A DNA stretch of 64,000 nt from Liopterus haemorrhoidalis (Eukaryota > Arthropoda > Insecta > Coleoptera > Dytiscidae), in assembly GCA_963971575.1 (NCBI GenBank), contig OZ020611.1, positions 203,780,419 through 203,844,418 on the forward strand, in the 5' to 3' direction. Numbering within the stretch: the first letter of the stretch is position 1; every line of letters begins with the position of its first letter. The position numbers were made by a program, and so were the translations under genes. Positions 22,358 to 34,530 of this stretch are shown here, one piece after another. Below the pieces are notes generated by a model, which saw only the letters and a program-made list of their open reading frames with translations, was not told the origin of the DNA and searched no databases.

Positions 22358-22427
22358 AGTAGAGTTACCACATATAGTACGAGTAGAGTTACCACATATA
22401 GTACGAGTAGAGTTACCACATATAGTA
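22358..22427. repeat. 24 bp tandem repeat, three copies
   Basis: GAGTTACCACATATAGTAC plus GAGTA, period 24, nearly identical copies. Because 24 is a multiple of three, it encodes a repeated 8-residue unit (TRTICGNS on the minus strand) at the edge of a degraded LINE frame. Confidence 0.85.
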
Positions 22428-22489
22428 CGTAGGTCATTATCGAATGTAATAAAGCAAAGTATCCAATACGAGCAGCTTTTTTATTAACA

Positions 22490-23660
22490 CTTTGCAAGAT
22501 CTTCCGAATTCCGTATATTGCAGTAACTTGGCACCGACTGCATTAACATAATTTTTCCAGTGTAGTTGTTTGTCAAGATAAATGCTTGAAAGTTTTATTT
22601 AGGGTTAGTCTCACAATCTTTAATTGAAAGGGAAGAAAATATCATTTGCATAGTTTTGCCCTCATTCAAAATAAGTTTGTACGCCGTGAACCAATCTTTT
22701 GCTGTTTCCATGGTTGTTTTAATGTCAGCAAGTGCATCATCATAATACTTTCGGGTAATTATAAAAGTTTTACCGTCTGCAAAGAGAACTGTACTTGCAT
22801 TGATTATTAGTAGGTAAATCGTTAATAAAAAGTAAGAATAAAAATGGACCTAATATAAATCCCTGTGGTATACAAAGAAATAACATTTCCTTCGTACTTA
22901 GTGAGTTGTGATATACTTGTCGACTTCTATTATATTTAATTTTAATTTTAATTTGTTTATTTATATCCAAGGTACAATAAAATAAATTAGATTTTTTACA
23001 AATAATAGACATAATAACAGTTTGTACATTGGATAAAGGCCCATGATCAGCCATTGTAAGAATACAAAGACTGTTCTTCCTCATGAGCCCTTAAAAGGTA
23101 TAAAAAATTATAAATTTAGCACATTAACATAAATAACCAGTGTTCTTTGCTATTGACAATACCACAGTTGTTATAGCCAGCGTTGAAGCATGTAAATATG
23201 TAACATTCCCTAACTTGGGCAAAATTAGGGCTGAAAAGAACATTGAAAAAGACATGAAATTCAAAGGGCAAGATGAACATATTAGTAGATTTGACTTTGT
23301 TAACACTTTTTAAACTTTAATAAATTATTATAAATTTTTATAAACATTTATCCCAGATGAGCTTCTTTATTTGTGTTTTAAAAGATATTAAGCTAAAAGA
23401 TTTAAGGTTTTCGGGAATAATATTGTATTTAGCGCAAATGTCAAAAGAGAAGCTATGTTTAAATGTTGCGTTTAAATGTTATATGATTTCAAAAGATTTA
23501 AGCAATTACCTCTTACACCGTAATATTCTAGTTTATTTATTAAAATTTTGAGAGATACGCAATCAAATGGTTTAGATAAATCTAAAAAGTTCATAACTAG
23601 AGTTAAAACACTATGGTTCGGTTTCTGAGTGCTTAGCCGAGTTAAACTCGAATACAATAG
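22490..23660 (-). pseudogene. Jockey/CR1-like LINE reverse transcriptase remnant (minus), interrupted by a second LINE
   Basis: Minus-strand order: [13 protein letters not shown] and [15 protein letters not shown] at 23660-23475, a break, then IPQGFILGPFLFLLFINDL at about 22890-22800, then TVLFADGKTF and KLILNEGKTMQM down to about 22620. The ADD box has become ADG and frames shift, so it is dead. Residues either side of the break join when 22935-23471 is removed, showing a later insertion. Confidence 0.85.
22935..23471 (-). mobile_element. 5'-truncated LINE 3' end nested in another LINE
   Basis: In minus sense it begins with a LINE C-terminal frame (IIPENLKSFSLISFKTQIKK, ending at a stop near 23345), runs through a ~390 bp 3' untranslated region and ends in repeated AAATTAAAATTAAA at the insertion point. 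It has the same orientation as the host LINE. Exact target duplication not resolved. Confidence 0.7.
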
Positions 23661-24177
23661 AACAACATTAGGTAGTGGAACTAAGGTAGTGTATGTCTTT
23701 TTTTATATTAAAAATATAATAAAAAATTGTTAACAGTTAAGAACGATTCGCCTTCTTAAGGAGCTTGCACTCATAAACTCGATCATTAGAACGAGCGCCT
23801 ATCGTTATACGTCTTGTATAAAGGTATCAAAGAGAAATAAATCATTTATAGTAGAGCAATAATTATAAATCAAATAGCACATTGTTAATAGTGAGAAATA
23901 CATTTCTGAAATTGAACATATGTGAAGTGCAACAGGACTATATTTTGCCGCGGAACATACCTGCTGCATGTGATTTACGTCAGTAGTATCCCCCCGCCAA
24001 TGTGACTTAAGAATCACAGTTGAGTGTTCGCAGACACTGCATCACTTTAGACCCAAAATTAATTGTTATTTAGTTAAATCTAAATCAATATATATATTTA
24101 TCATTTTCTGTAATTTGTTAGGGATGGTTGCTGAAAGCTTAGTAAAATATAAGCAAATAGTCAACTACGGTCACCCT
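23661..24177. other. Gene-free stretch
   Basis: No gene or repeat end that I can support, apart from the flank of the TA-target element that begins at 24180. Confidence 0.4.
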
Positions 24178-24179
24178 TA

Positions 24180-25366
24180 TAGTCGGATTGCTGATAGGTG
24201 ACTGTTACATGTATGTATCAAGTAGTGAATTCATATAATAATCTAGTTACCATTTTTCAGCGATTTTAAATATGTTTTTTGTTATTTGTCTTAGCTGTCA
24301 GTGTCTGTTAATAATATTAATTAATAGAGCTTGCGGCCAATTATTAAATTCACAAACTTTAGTTTTAAATCTGCTGGAATATTTTAATTCCGAAAAAGAA
24401 AACAATGGGCCACTTATTTCTCTATCTTGTGTCCATCAAAGAGTAGCAGCTGCCTTGAAGATTTCGGAACCAACAATTCGTAGAATTATAAAATGTAATA
24501 AATCTGAACTTCTCACTAACAAAATCACGAGAAAACGAAGGAAATTAAAATCTGAACCAGTTTATTTTATTGATACATTGGCACAAACGTATGGTCATGA
24601 AGTACTAAGATTACCTCCTTATCACTGCCAGTTTAACCCCATTGAACTAATTTGGGGTATAACAAAAAATTATTATGATAGACATATTGGTCAAAACGGA
24701 TATAGTGATAACGAAGTTTTGAAAATGTGGCAAGTAGCCTGTGATCAAATCAATTGTGAAACTTGGGCAAAATCTGTTAAAAAAAATCTAAAATTTAATA
24801 AATGAATGGTGGGAAAGGGAAAGGATTGTTCATGATATTAATCCAATAATAATAAATACAAGAAATGACAGCGATAGTTCAGATGACGACGATATCATGC
24901 ATTACGGTCACTAATTTTTTTAAAATAAAAATAAACATTTAAATACAACTTGTAGCAATATATTATATGAATAAATATATTTTTACTTAATATTTTATTA
25001 CGTTGTACTTAGGGGAAACATAAAAATTTAATTTAATTAAACAACAAATTATAATCCAAAACTTACGTATGAGTACAAGTTTTTCCTTATTTATAATTAT
25101 TACCTTAAAATTAATAATTTTGTTTGTTTGAGAACTGCTGTGAATTTATTTTCGTGCTCTAATTAGTAAAGATATCTCCGAATCATGCCGTTTCTTTCTA
25201 ATGCTTTGTTTTTTATTCAAATAATTTGGAAGGTTAGTTGTTAACTTGCGTCACTATACGTTACTATGGGTATGCAAATAATTATAATAATATAGACAGA
25301 GAAAGCATATAGTATTGTACATCGATACTTGTAGCAACGAACAGTCACCTATCAGCAATCCGACTA
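24180..25366 (+). mobile_element. TA-target DDE transposon, internally deleted
   Basis: Inverted ends TAGTCGGATTGCTGATAGG and its complement, about 28 bp and near perfect, flanked by TA at 24178-24179 and 25367-25368. It encodes a shortened IS630/Tc1-type transposase. 1187 bp. The clean ends suggest a fairly recent, trans-mobilised copy. Confidence 0.9.
24272..24805 (+). CDS. Internally deleted DDE_3-type transposase, open frame fusing DNA-binding and C-terminal parts
   Basis: The 177-residue frame has a hydrophobic start, then VHQRVAAALKISEPTIRRII, a helix-turn-helix, then a basic linker TRKRRKLKSE. It jumps directly to GHEVLRLPPYHCQFNPIELIW, the block with the last catalytic acidic residue. 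The central part carrying the first two catalytic residues is missing, yet the frame stays open across the join. After about 24800 a one-base shift separates it from NEWWERERIV and the acidic tail SDSSDDDD that ends at 24914. It cannot cut DNA. It may still bind the terminal repeats; a repressor role, as for P-element KP, is inference. Confidence 0.75.
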   Translation: MFFVICLSCQCLLIILINRACGQLLNSQTLVLNLLEYFNSEKENNGPLISLSCVHQRVAAALKISEPTIRRIIKCNKSELLTNKITRKRRKLKSEPVYFIDTLAQTYGHEVLRLPPYHCQFNPIELIWGITKNYYDRHIGQNGYSDNEVLKMWQVACDQINCETWAKSVKKNLKFNK

Positions 25367-25368
25367 TA

Positions 25369-27459
25369 GTAGCAGAAACGTCGAACAATGCAAAGTTAAC
25401 TATGCATAGCTAACTTCGCATTTGACGAGAATTCAACCAAGGCTCCCTTCGTTAACGTTAAACTGAAAACTCAGTTATACCTATATCGTTCTTTAGCAAC
25501 CAACCATATGTGTTATTACGATCACTAGATATTTATTTCGGACTTATTTCTTGTGCAGAGGACGCCACTGTTTGTAATTTTTATGCGTGGCTTCATTACA
25601 CGGTTATACTATAACGATAACAGAATTACGCTGGGTAATTTTACGATAACTTAATATGTTATTGAAGACAGTTGATTGTTTTAATTGTCACGCTATCTGT
25701 TATTTTGTACACGTTTTTAACTTTGTAATTATTTTATTATTTATTTGTATCGCCCGAGAAAGGCGCCATTTACCGACAATAAATTTAACTGAAGAAAATT
25801 AGAGTTATAGAAAAATAATTTACCAGTTACAAGTGAGAAATTATACCAAAATACAGTAGATATATTAAAGGAGACTTTAGTTGACAGTTAATTAAAGCAT
25901 ATGGTTCAATGGGAGAGAACTATAGCAATAAAATTTCCATTTTCGAATAGAGCCATATCATTTGTTCAGACAAAGCTAGAAATAGATACAATTTGTTTCA
26001 CTCATAGAGAAGGAAAGACCATTAGCCACCGCCCAGAGCAGAAAGCACGCGCGTGTATACAAAGGGACATACATTGAAGTTACCATATTATAATATAACA
26101 AAAAAAGACAAAAATTATGAACGCACATTACAGTAAGAAGCAGAAATACGTTCTTGACATCTTACATAAAACTGTGTGAAATAGATATATATTTCTTTAT
26201 CGGTTCTCAATCGATCAATCCGTCAAGTAAATTCTCCTTTACTCTACAGTAGTGAATATTGATTATAAGACACTTGAAAATATTTGCCACTCATCAGGTC
26301 AAAATGTGCGAAGGACGTTGCTCGTGACAGAGAAGATTCAAATTTATAAATTAAATTAATATACGTAAATTATAATATACAAAAACGTCATTTTTTTTAT
26401 TTATTTATTAATTATAAAAGTTATTGTATATTTATTTATTTTCATTAGCATCTATTAACACCTTGGGCGCTAATAACCACCTTCTACTATTGTCACTATA
26501 ATTAGCAAATATTACTAAATTTAGCAAAAAATTAACACCTCATATTAAAACGCAAATTGAACTACAGGTTACTGAAGGATAACTTGAGTATAAACAATCC
26601 ACGATCTGATACGTTTTAAAAAATACTAGAAAAGATCTGGAAACAGGGACTCTGATGAGAAAGATCTGTGAAGCGCTGTATTGTAGCTAGTAAGTGCGAG
26701 TATAACTCAAGGTATCAACATCAATCAGGGATTAAGAAAGAAGAAAATTCCATTCGTTTTAGTTCGGTCCGATAACGAAAAATATCGTTTTCGCTTTATC
26801 AGTTTTTATATTAAACTTTATATTAAACTTTATATCGGTTTTAATCTTTTTAGTTTTAAATTACTTATACGTGCCTTGGAAAACCATGGTAGCGTTTTCT
26901 GTTTCCCAATTTTACGTATATCGCATATATTTTAGTTAAAACTACTAATTTGGATCAATCACAAGCGTAGAAGAATAACTATGTTTTGAATATTTTGTGA
27001 TTATGGAGAGATGTAAGATTTGCTGTAATTTTAAAAACTACAAATAGACTTGAGACAATGTGGAGAGTATAAAGAGAGGCAATTTGTTGTCAATTTAATA
27101 TATTTTAAATTATAATATAAATTCAATAACTTCATGATTAATTTTTAATGATTTTGGTTAAAAAATAATAAAAATCTGTTCAAAATAACAGTTAACAGCA
27201 CTCTCTTAATTCCGTTGACCGTCTTGCTGTTTGTTAGTTTACCACCGAAAATGTTAACTTGCACCGAAGAATGTAAACGAGCCGCCAGTTCAGAATACCA
27301 TTTTTCTAACATCGTTCATCTTCAGACGTATCCTTTGGTGTACGACTTATCATTTCACTTCAGAATACCCCCATTAAACTGGTAAATCGGACATATCTGA
27401 ATACTGTTGTATTTTAAAAATATAAAAAAATTTAAAAGTATTTAATGAATAGACTAGAG
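25369..27459. other. Long gene-free stretch
   Basis: About 2.1 kb without a supported gene. A small imperfect palindrome around ATGCAT lies near 25390-25419. TTATATTAAACTT is repeated at about 26807-26832. Nothing else stands out. Confidence 0.4.
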
Positions 27460-27727
27460 CAATGGTTCCCAAAATTTTACGGTTCCGGGCGCCCTTAATG
27501 TATTAAAATTTTCCCGCGGCGCCCAAATCAATACATTCAATCAGAGCCGTAGCAATGTTTTCGGCGCCCTTGGCAAATGAAGTAAATTGATAACATTTAC
27601 TTCCCCAAATCCAAATGAAGAGCAAAACAAAAAAGGTCCTCGCCTCCCAAATTTAAATTCAAGTGAAGTGAAAAAAAAAAAGTTACAAGGTCCTGGCTCT
27701 TCGCGGCGCACAGTTTGGGAAACGCTG
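27460..27727. mobile_element. Non-autonomous hAT element
   Basis: The left end CAATGGTTCCCAAAATT and the right end AGTTTGGGAAACGCTG are inverted, with GGCGCC blocks just inside. Flanks GACTAGAG and GATAGAG differ by one missing base, a decayed 8 bp duplication. The interior shares GGCGCCCTTGG and AAGGTCCTCGCCTCCCAAA with 19110-19210. Confidence 0.75.
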
Positions 27728-28097
27728 GATAGAGTTTGACTTAGAGCTTAATTTGGTTGTCTAAATGGGCCTTTATATTCATCTAAAGCCAGTTTTAAGT
27801 AAAATAAACCGGTTAAAATCGATATTTCTACGTAATATTGAAATTGAAATGCTATATTTCCTATGGAGGACAGGAATTAATGTGAATTATGATACAGAGC
27901 AGTTCTTTCCAATCGATTTATCGCGAAATTTATGGTTCAAATTATATTAAGTGTGTAAGGTAGTACTAAATAAAATAAAATGAAAATTTCAGTGTATGAG
28001 AATCATCAGAAATAATTGTTTTTAGAAATGTGTCGTGTTCTTTACATCCTTTTTATACAATTTACTTTAATTTTTCGCCTGATGTCACATAGACACA

Positions 28098-28213
28098 GTG
28101 GGTTCGGGAAGTAAACTCGGAGTGTCTCGAGTCACTCTGTTTAACTCCAGACCGCTCGAGGAAACGCGTTTAGATCTTTTCCCGAACGCTCCGAGCTTGC
28201 TTCCCGAACCCAC
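28098..28213. mobile_element. Short foldback MITE, 116 bp
   Basis: Inverted ends of about 26 bp starting GTGGGTTCGGGAAG, with CTTCCCGAACCCAC opposite. The interior is unusually GC-rich for this region. Target duplication not clear. Confidence 0.7.
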
Positions 28214-28309
28214 CTAAAGATCATAAAGATCGGAAAGCAATGATAAAGAGTCAATTTTTTATAGATTGGGTAGAGTTTTCCGTTATTCCTAGGTGAAACA
28301 TCATTAAAT

Positions 28310-28370
28310 AACAATATTCAATTAAAAAACTAGGTTGGAAACCAACCTAGTGTTTTAATTGAATATTGTT
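28310..28370. repeat. Near-perfect hairpin, 29 bp arms
   Basis: Arms 28310-28338 and 28342-28370 pair at 28 of 29 positions around a 3 nt AAA loop. The arm starts AACAATATTCAATTAAAA and ends ACTAGGTTGG. The loop is too short for a normal microRNA precursor. It may be a collapsed foldback transposon. Confidence 0.9.
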
Positions 28371-29514
28371 AGTCAAATTTTTATTATTCGAATAGAAATT
28401 TTTGAATATTTGAATTTCAGATGTTCGATACAATTTTACTTTGAATAATGAATACTCAAATATTATTGCCAGTTCGAACAGTTTATTACCGCTAGCTGCA
28501 AGTGTAAAGTCTCACGACGACGCTAAAATTACTTTATCAAAAATTATGTTAAAAATTGCACAAAAAAATCGTCTTCTATTTTATTGTTAAGAGATTTTAC
28601 TGAGATGCAAACTATGAAAAAATCGTAACTTGTAATTTCGTGTGAAATATGCCACTTTTGCACTCAACCTTATTTGATTCCGATACTGCACCTGGGAGTG
28701 GCTAAATCATATGTATGTCTCTTTGTTGACTTTGAGAACATAAGTTCGTGGATATAACACCCAGGAGAAGCATAGTGGCTCACCGCAAGCATTAATTCTC
28801 GTTTCAACATACAATAATCGGTCCACTGAATATGGTAATTCTTGTTTCCCACAGCAAAATATTGTCAAAATAATTCTTATTAAATAAAACAAATTGTGAG
28901 AAAAATGTAATCTCAAATCATTTGTAAATTTAATTTTTCGTGTGAATTTTAATTTGGAGTTATTTAGCAAATTTTATCTTATTTTAATTCTATTTTAATC
29001 TATTTACTTTCTTTAATGTGCAAAAGATTTACAGTGTATAGAATTGTTGTGTAGAAAGTTCAAAAAATTACAATGTACTTACAAAAAAGATTACATATGG
29101 TTTTATTCTGTGAACAGAATAAATTCTCAAGGGAAAGTAAAAATTTTCGTTTTCATTTAGAAGAATTGTAAAGGCGTGGATTCTAGTTAACAATATAAGT
29201 TGCGACATTTTAAGAGTTACCAAAAATTACTTTTTGTTTTTGAAAAGTGTAAATTTTTAAAACAATGAAATTATTAATAATATGATAACTATAATTATAG
29301 GCATGCTATGAATTAAATGATAATTATTCATATACAGAATGGAAGCGGAAATAATAAAGTTAAAATTTGGCAATAACGATATTTAACGAACGCTAAATAG
29401 GAAGTAAAGGCCCATTTAGACATCCATATTAAGCTGTAATCAGTTCTAATAATTTTAAGTTTCACGAATTTCTGTAGATATCACACATTTTAGTTAAAAC
29501 TACTAAAACTTCGT
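28371..29514. other. Gene-free stretch
   Basis: Short open frames at 28670-28970 (minus) have no recognisable domain. The rest is AT-rich DNA. Confidence 0.35.
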
Positions 29515-29632
29515 TCGCAGCTCTTAAATTAGTCGACTATAGACTATGACTTGTGTACTGTTGATTGTCACTAACAAGTTTGTCATATGATAACGCGAGC
29601 GACCATTCAGAGCTCTAAATTTAAACAATTTT
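29515..29632. repeat. Fragment of the repeat seen at 43705-44264
   Basis: Shares TCACTAACAAGTTTGTCATA followed by TGATAA, and CATTCAGAGCTCTAAATTTAA, with 43690-43825. Only one end of the element appears to be present here. Confidence 0.6.
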
Positions 29633-30232
29633 TTTAACATTTTTTTAAACTTTTTTTTTTTTTTTCATAAAATGTGCTAAAGAAACTCTTCTCACATCCC
29701 TTAATGAAGGGGTTAATCTAAAAATCTGAAAAAAATTTGAATAATGCACATTAATTTAACCGGAATAGTACAACCCGATTTTTTGATCTGATAATTATTT
29801 CAAAAGTTATTAGGTGCTTTCCTTTTACAAGTAAAAATTATTAGCTAATATTGCAAGTTAGTCAAATGCAAAATCTTATAACGGAACGCTCTTACAACTT
29901 AAATTAACTTAGGTAAGGTAATATTACTTAAGTATTGTGGTAAAAGGAAAGCACCTATCATATATTTTGCAACACTGTGCTAAAAATATTTATCTGACTG
30001 AATAGAAAACTAGGTAGCTGTAACTCAATAGCTACCAATATGCCAGCGCATCTCGTAAACAAGATTACTTATCTTGTAAGTCATTTTTACCCATTACCCA
30101 GAAATATATTTCTTTACACCGCCGTTACCCCACTGGTTTGTAAAAAAAAAAATCATAGATTAATTACAATTAAACATTTATTGAATTCTTTAGAATTTAC
30201 ATATTAATTAACATAAAATATAAAAAATTATG
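29633..30232. other. Gene-free stretch
   Basis: Contains T-runs at about 29630-29670. GGTGCTTTCCTTTTAC near 29815 recurs inverted (GTAAAAGGAAAGCACC) at about 29940, suggesting a small (~140 bp) foldback. No gene. Confidence 0.4.
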
Positions 30233-31194
30233 CTATAAAATTATATGTTTTTTAATTTTTGATATATTGACATCAAAATCGGGACTTTTTGATGTTAGTG
30301 CGATTTGGATACAGTCTTTGGGGTCCAGTCGATTTCTCTTTTTCGTTTTAATGTTCGTTAGTATGGAAAATCCTTGTTCACAGAGATATGTTGTTACAAA
30401 TAGCAACAACTTTTTAATTGCCTCCTCATAGACAATTTTAAAAGACTTTACATCCAAAAATGTGACAGATCGGTTTTGTTTTCATATTGACTCAGTTAAC
30501 CCTTGTGGCTCTTCTGGCATGTCAGACATTTGGCATTTAAAAGGATCTATAACCCAACTTACTGTACTTAAATCAAATTCGGGAAAATATTGAGCGAAAC
30601 GGTCTTTTAGGTTGCCAAGATGTTTTTTGATTGTGACTTTGATGTCCTCAAAACGAGTATCATTCGAATCTCCTAAAACAAGCTAATTTTGGAAAAGCAG
30701 CTATTTTGTTTTGATTAGCTTTTTGTTTCCAATAGTAAATCTTCGAACCAAACTCTGACAATTTTTCATTGGCAGATATTATCGTGATTTTCTTCCCTTG
30801 TAATTCTTTATTAAGTATGTTGACATGCTCAAAAATATCTACTAAATAAGCGAGGTATGCAAGCCATGAAGAAGTTGTGAATTTTTTTGACAGAACGTGA
30901 TTTTGGTCGATTAAAAAACTTTTGATTTCATTTTTAAAAGCCCACATGCGGTTGAGTACATTTCCCCGTAAAAGCCTTATTATTTCTGTATGGTACAGCA
31001 GGTCTGTGTACTCGGCCTCGCCATCTTTGCATAACTTACGAAATAGACGTAAAATTTCTATCGTATTTAGAAACGCACATTTTATGATTTTTTGTATTTA
31101 TATCATTTATATCTACTAATATCTCATTACCCCCAAGAATTTCGTTTTTACCCCGTTTGGGGTAATTTGCCCCTGTTCCCCGACCCCTGCTCTA
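30233..31194 (-). pseudogene. hAT-type transposase remnant (Buster/ZBED-like), minus strand
   Basis: Minus-strand pieces in order: AEYTDLLYHTEIIRLLRGN and NRMWAFKNEIKSFL (31050-30900), LAYLVDIFEHVNILNKELQG, then WVIDPF, and at the end TTYLCEQGFSILTNIKTKKRNRLDP, the hAT dimerisation region. Frameshifts near 30660 and 30480 and an in-frame stop break it. A terminus GGTCGGGGAACAGGGG-type sequence ends at 31194 (plus strand CCCCGACCCCTG). The other end was not located. Confidence 0.85.
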
Positions 31195-33234
31195 GATGAA
31201 AGCAACTCTTTCGTCTTTCGAAAACGAATTTTCAAAAGCTATCGAAATTTATGTACCCACAATTTGTTATCTCATACTAAATACCTTATTAAGTACTTGA
31301 AATCCTGTAATGTGTGAAAAATTACGCTTCTCATCAATTGTTTTAATAACAAATAACCCTTTAATAACAAATAACCCATGTCATCTCTCATCTATTCCCC
31401 TACATGGCCCCTGAAAAAATACCATGCAGAAAATTCTGCCATAACATATCCAGGTTATTTTATGTCATGCCAAACATTATCATAAACTAGAATTTTTCTA
31501 TTTCTCAGATAGTATTATTATTCGAATTTGAATGAAGTGCAGATTGCGTCACCATTCCTGTGTCTGTCTCCTGTTCTGCCTTAGCCAGCCGACAGTTTGC
31601 GTCTCTCTCACATCCGTATTATTAGTCATACACTTCCGTTAGTTTATTAGTCTCAGGAACTGCCCACTCAATTTATCTTTAAAATCCTCTATTTAGACAT
31701 TCATTGCATTCATTACTTCTTATCGCATATTACGTCACTATTTACCTACATATTTTAACAATGATTCGTTATATTTTACTAAAAGGTATTGTATACTGAT
31801 AAAGGTAAACAAGTGTGTGTAATATTATTCTAGGTATGTTTTTAACATTTTGTAGAATTTTATGATTATGTCATTGAAGAGTTTTTTGAAATAATAGTTA
31901 TCTTATAAAGATACATATCGTGGGAGGCTAAATAGTCATTCGGTTTTCGGTGCACATGCATGACGTTTCTGAATAGTATTGGGATGGATAGTAGATAGGG
32001 AAAAAATTAGAACAAATGTATGTTGTTGGGCAGTGGTTCTCAAACTAGAGTCCGTGGGTGAAGGTCTGGGCAAAAGTTCATTTTTACTAACTAAACCTAA
32101 CCTAATTACCTAAATTGATCGTATTTACTAGAGTTTCTTACACTATTTTTAATGGGCTAATATTTGGGGGAAAATAAAGTACTGTATACTTAAAAACTAC
32201 GTAATTAGGTTAGGTTTAGTTAGTACAAATTTAGGACAGCAGAATTAGTAAAAAACTTGGATGCGTTTTATGTGATTATTAAATAAATTAATATTGAAGT
32301 ATAAATTTGTTGAAACCTGAAAAAATTTAGGTTCTTGGGCCTAAAAAGTTTTGTTATTGAACCTAAACCTGAATCCAAACGTGAATCTAAATAAATTCAA
32401 CTTCAGTTTCCTGACATTTTCTTTACAGAAGAACTTCTTGTCACCCTTAAGATAATCAGTACGTAATAATTTGAGTTTCGAAATCGATTTTGTGTCTTTC
32501 GATGTAAGGAATTAGTCATAGTTCTTTTCCTATTACTAATAATCACGAGCTAAGTGTTGCATTTATAATCATGTGGGTTTTAGATAATATAACATTAAGA
32601 AGTTAATATGCAGCAATTAGTAATTTATATAAATGGGTCATACTTCTGTTGCACTATGAACTGAATCGTGTTCCTACGAACTTCCGTTTTTAAGTTATAA
32701 ATAACAGGCTTTTCCTTTAAATTAATTTTAATATAGCATGCTTCCGTTTATGACTAAAAATAGAAGGCATTTGCACTTTTCCTTTTAAGATTATTATCTA
32801 TGACGTAAATAGCATTTATTACAATAACTGAATGATACAAATTTACCTTTTATGAAAACTGGATGTTAATTTTAAGTATAACTAGTTATGTAATATTATA
32901 TCCGCATTTTTATTGCGTCAAATTTGTCGCATCAAATCACTAGAAAGAAAAAATTGGTAGGACAACCTAAATTAACTTTATACCAGGTAAATATTTAGAG
33001 AAAATCACCGAAATATTGTGGATTCCACGATATTTTCAATTAAATAGTTAAATTCGGGAATTATGCCACTTAAAAATATGTATGGATGTTTCGGAAACTG
33101 CTCTACAATTTGTGTCAGTCTTCAGCGATCACAAGAGTGATAAACGTTTGCATTTACTTTTGTGTTTACTACGTGTTGTAGGGACGGGATATCATGGTAA
33201 TTGTGTTACCATTGGTCGGTTGATTAAGTCATGG
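31195..33234. other. Gene-free stretch with an orphan hAT end at 32033
   Basis: CAGTGGTTCTCAAACTAGAG at 32033 is a hAT left terminus with no right partner found. GTTAGGTTTAGTTAG-type sequence occurs inverted at about 32085 and 32205. No gene recognised. Confidence 0.45.
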
Positions 33235-33366
33235 AATTGGGTTGCATAGGTATGCAATATAGGTTGCCCGGAACTAGGTGGCTCTTGGTTTAATAACCAA
33301 ATTAAGGTTGTTTGTCATATTTATATGTTATTGGTTGTGTTTTTTAAATTTTGTTAAGCATTAAAA

Positions 33367-33740
33367 ATGGCAGAAAATAAGGAGCATTTTGGACATTATG
33401 CTTTTTTGTTTCCGGAAATCCAAGAATGCTTCGCAGACGCAAAAAGATTTGTGCTGTGTACGGTGAGGGTGCCGTTGACGATTCCACGTACCGTAAGTGG
33501 TTCAGAAAATTTGTTTATTTTTTTTAAATTTTACCATTAATTTGGAGGAATACTGTTCACAACTAAATGAATTATTGTGTTCCATCAGGACAATGTTAGA
33601 CCACAATTTTGGAACACTTGAAAAAACACCCGAATCAGTTCTTTAGCCAGAAACGTCACAATTTCTACGAGCGCGGGATTATGCAGCTATTGGAGAGATG
33701 GTGAAATGTCATCGAATAGAACGGCACATAGGTACTATAT
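33367..33740 (+). pseudogene. Mariner transposase, heavily deleted
   Basis: ATG at 33367 opens MAENKEHFGHYAF. A shifted frame gives KICAVYGEGAVDDSTYRKWF, the mariner helix-turn-helix. After a large deletion come HQDNVRP (second catalytic Asp region) and YERGIMQLLERW, the mariner C-terminus. The first catalytic block and the PHPPYSPDLAP-type block are gone. Confidence 0.8.
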
Positions 33741-33770
33741 TGGTTAAATGTAACTTTTAGTAAATAAAAT

Positions 33771-34530
33771 TTAGGTGTAATATTTGATACAAAACTAACT
33801 TTTGAACCGCACTTCGAGTATATTTATACGAAATCATTGCGAATGCTTGGATTTATTAACCGCACAACTAAAGCCTTCCGATCTGCGCAGCCTATCAAGA
33901 CCTTATATTACGCCTATGTTTCTAGCATTCTCAATTACTGCTCCATCATATGGAATCCTATGTATGATAAATACATTAATAAATTAGAAAAAGTACAAAT
34001 TAAAGCCGTGAAATACATTCTATTTAAAGAAAAAACTCGCCTTACTGACTACAGTTCAGCTCTACTTGAACTAAATATGTTGTCACTAAGGAATCGTCGC
34101 ACACTGTCGGATATGGTTACATGATATAAAATTTGCAATAGTATTATAGACTGCAATGATCTGTTAATGTTGTTCACTTTTTTAGTTCCGTCTTATAACG
34201 TCCGCCACCAACATTCATTTTTCGTTTCCAAAACTAACAATAATATATTTTCCAATTCACCCATTGAAAGACTATCTTCCACATTCAACAATGTTTTTAA
34301 TAATGTTGATATTTAAAATTTGATATTAAATAAATTTAAATCACATTGTAAAATTATATTACAACATTTGGATTCAAGCTCAGTTTAACTCCAGTTGCTT
34401 CTGTTTAGATTTTTGTATTATGTAACTTGCTTATTGTAATACTCTTGTTCGTACATGACTTTCGCGAATATTTCAATTCAATATATAATAGCTATAAATA
34501 AACGTTAAAATTTTTCAAATCAAAAATAAA
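33771..34530 (+). pseudogene. 5'-truncated Jockey/CR1-like LINE 3' end
   Basis: It begins abruptly at GVIFDTKLTFEPHF and continues SLRMLGFINRTTKAF, LYYAYVSSILNYCSIIWNP and KVQIKAVKYI, the region after the LINE polymerase. Stops interrupt it near 34123 and 34315. A 3' untranslated region ends in an AATAAA-rich tail near 34500-34530. AAATAAAAT on both sides may be its target duplication. Confidence 0.82.

Noticed and set aside
22358..22427. Possible CRISPR-like array
   Set aside because: The copies are directly adjacent with no spacers; the genome is animal.
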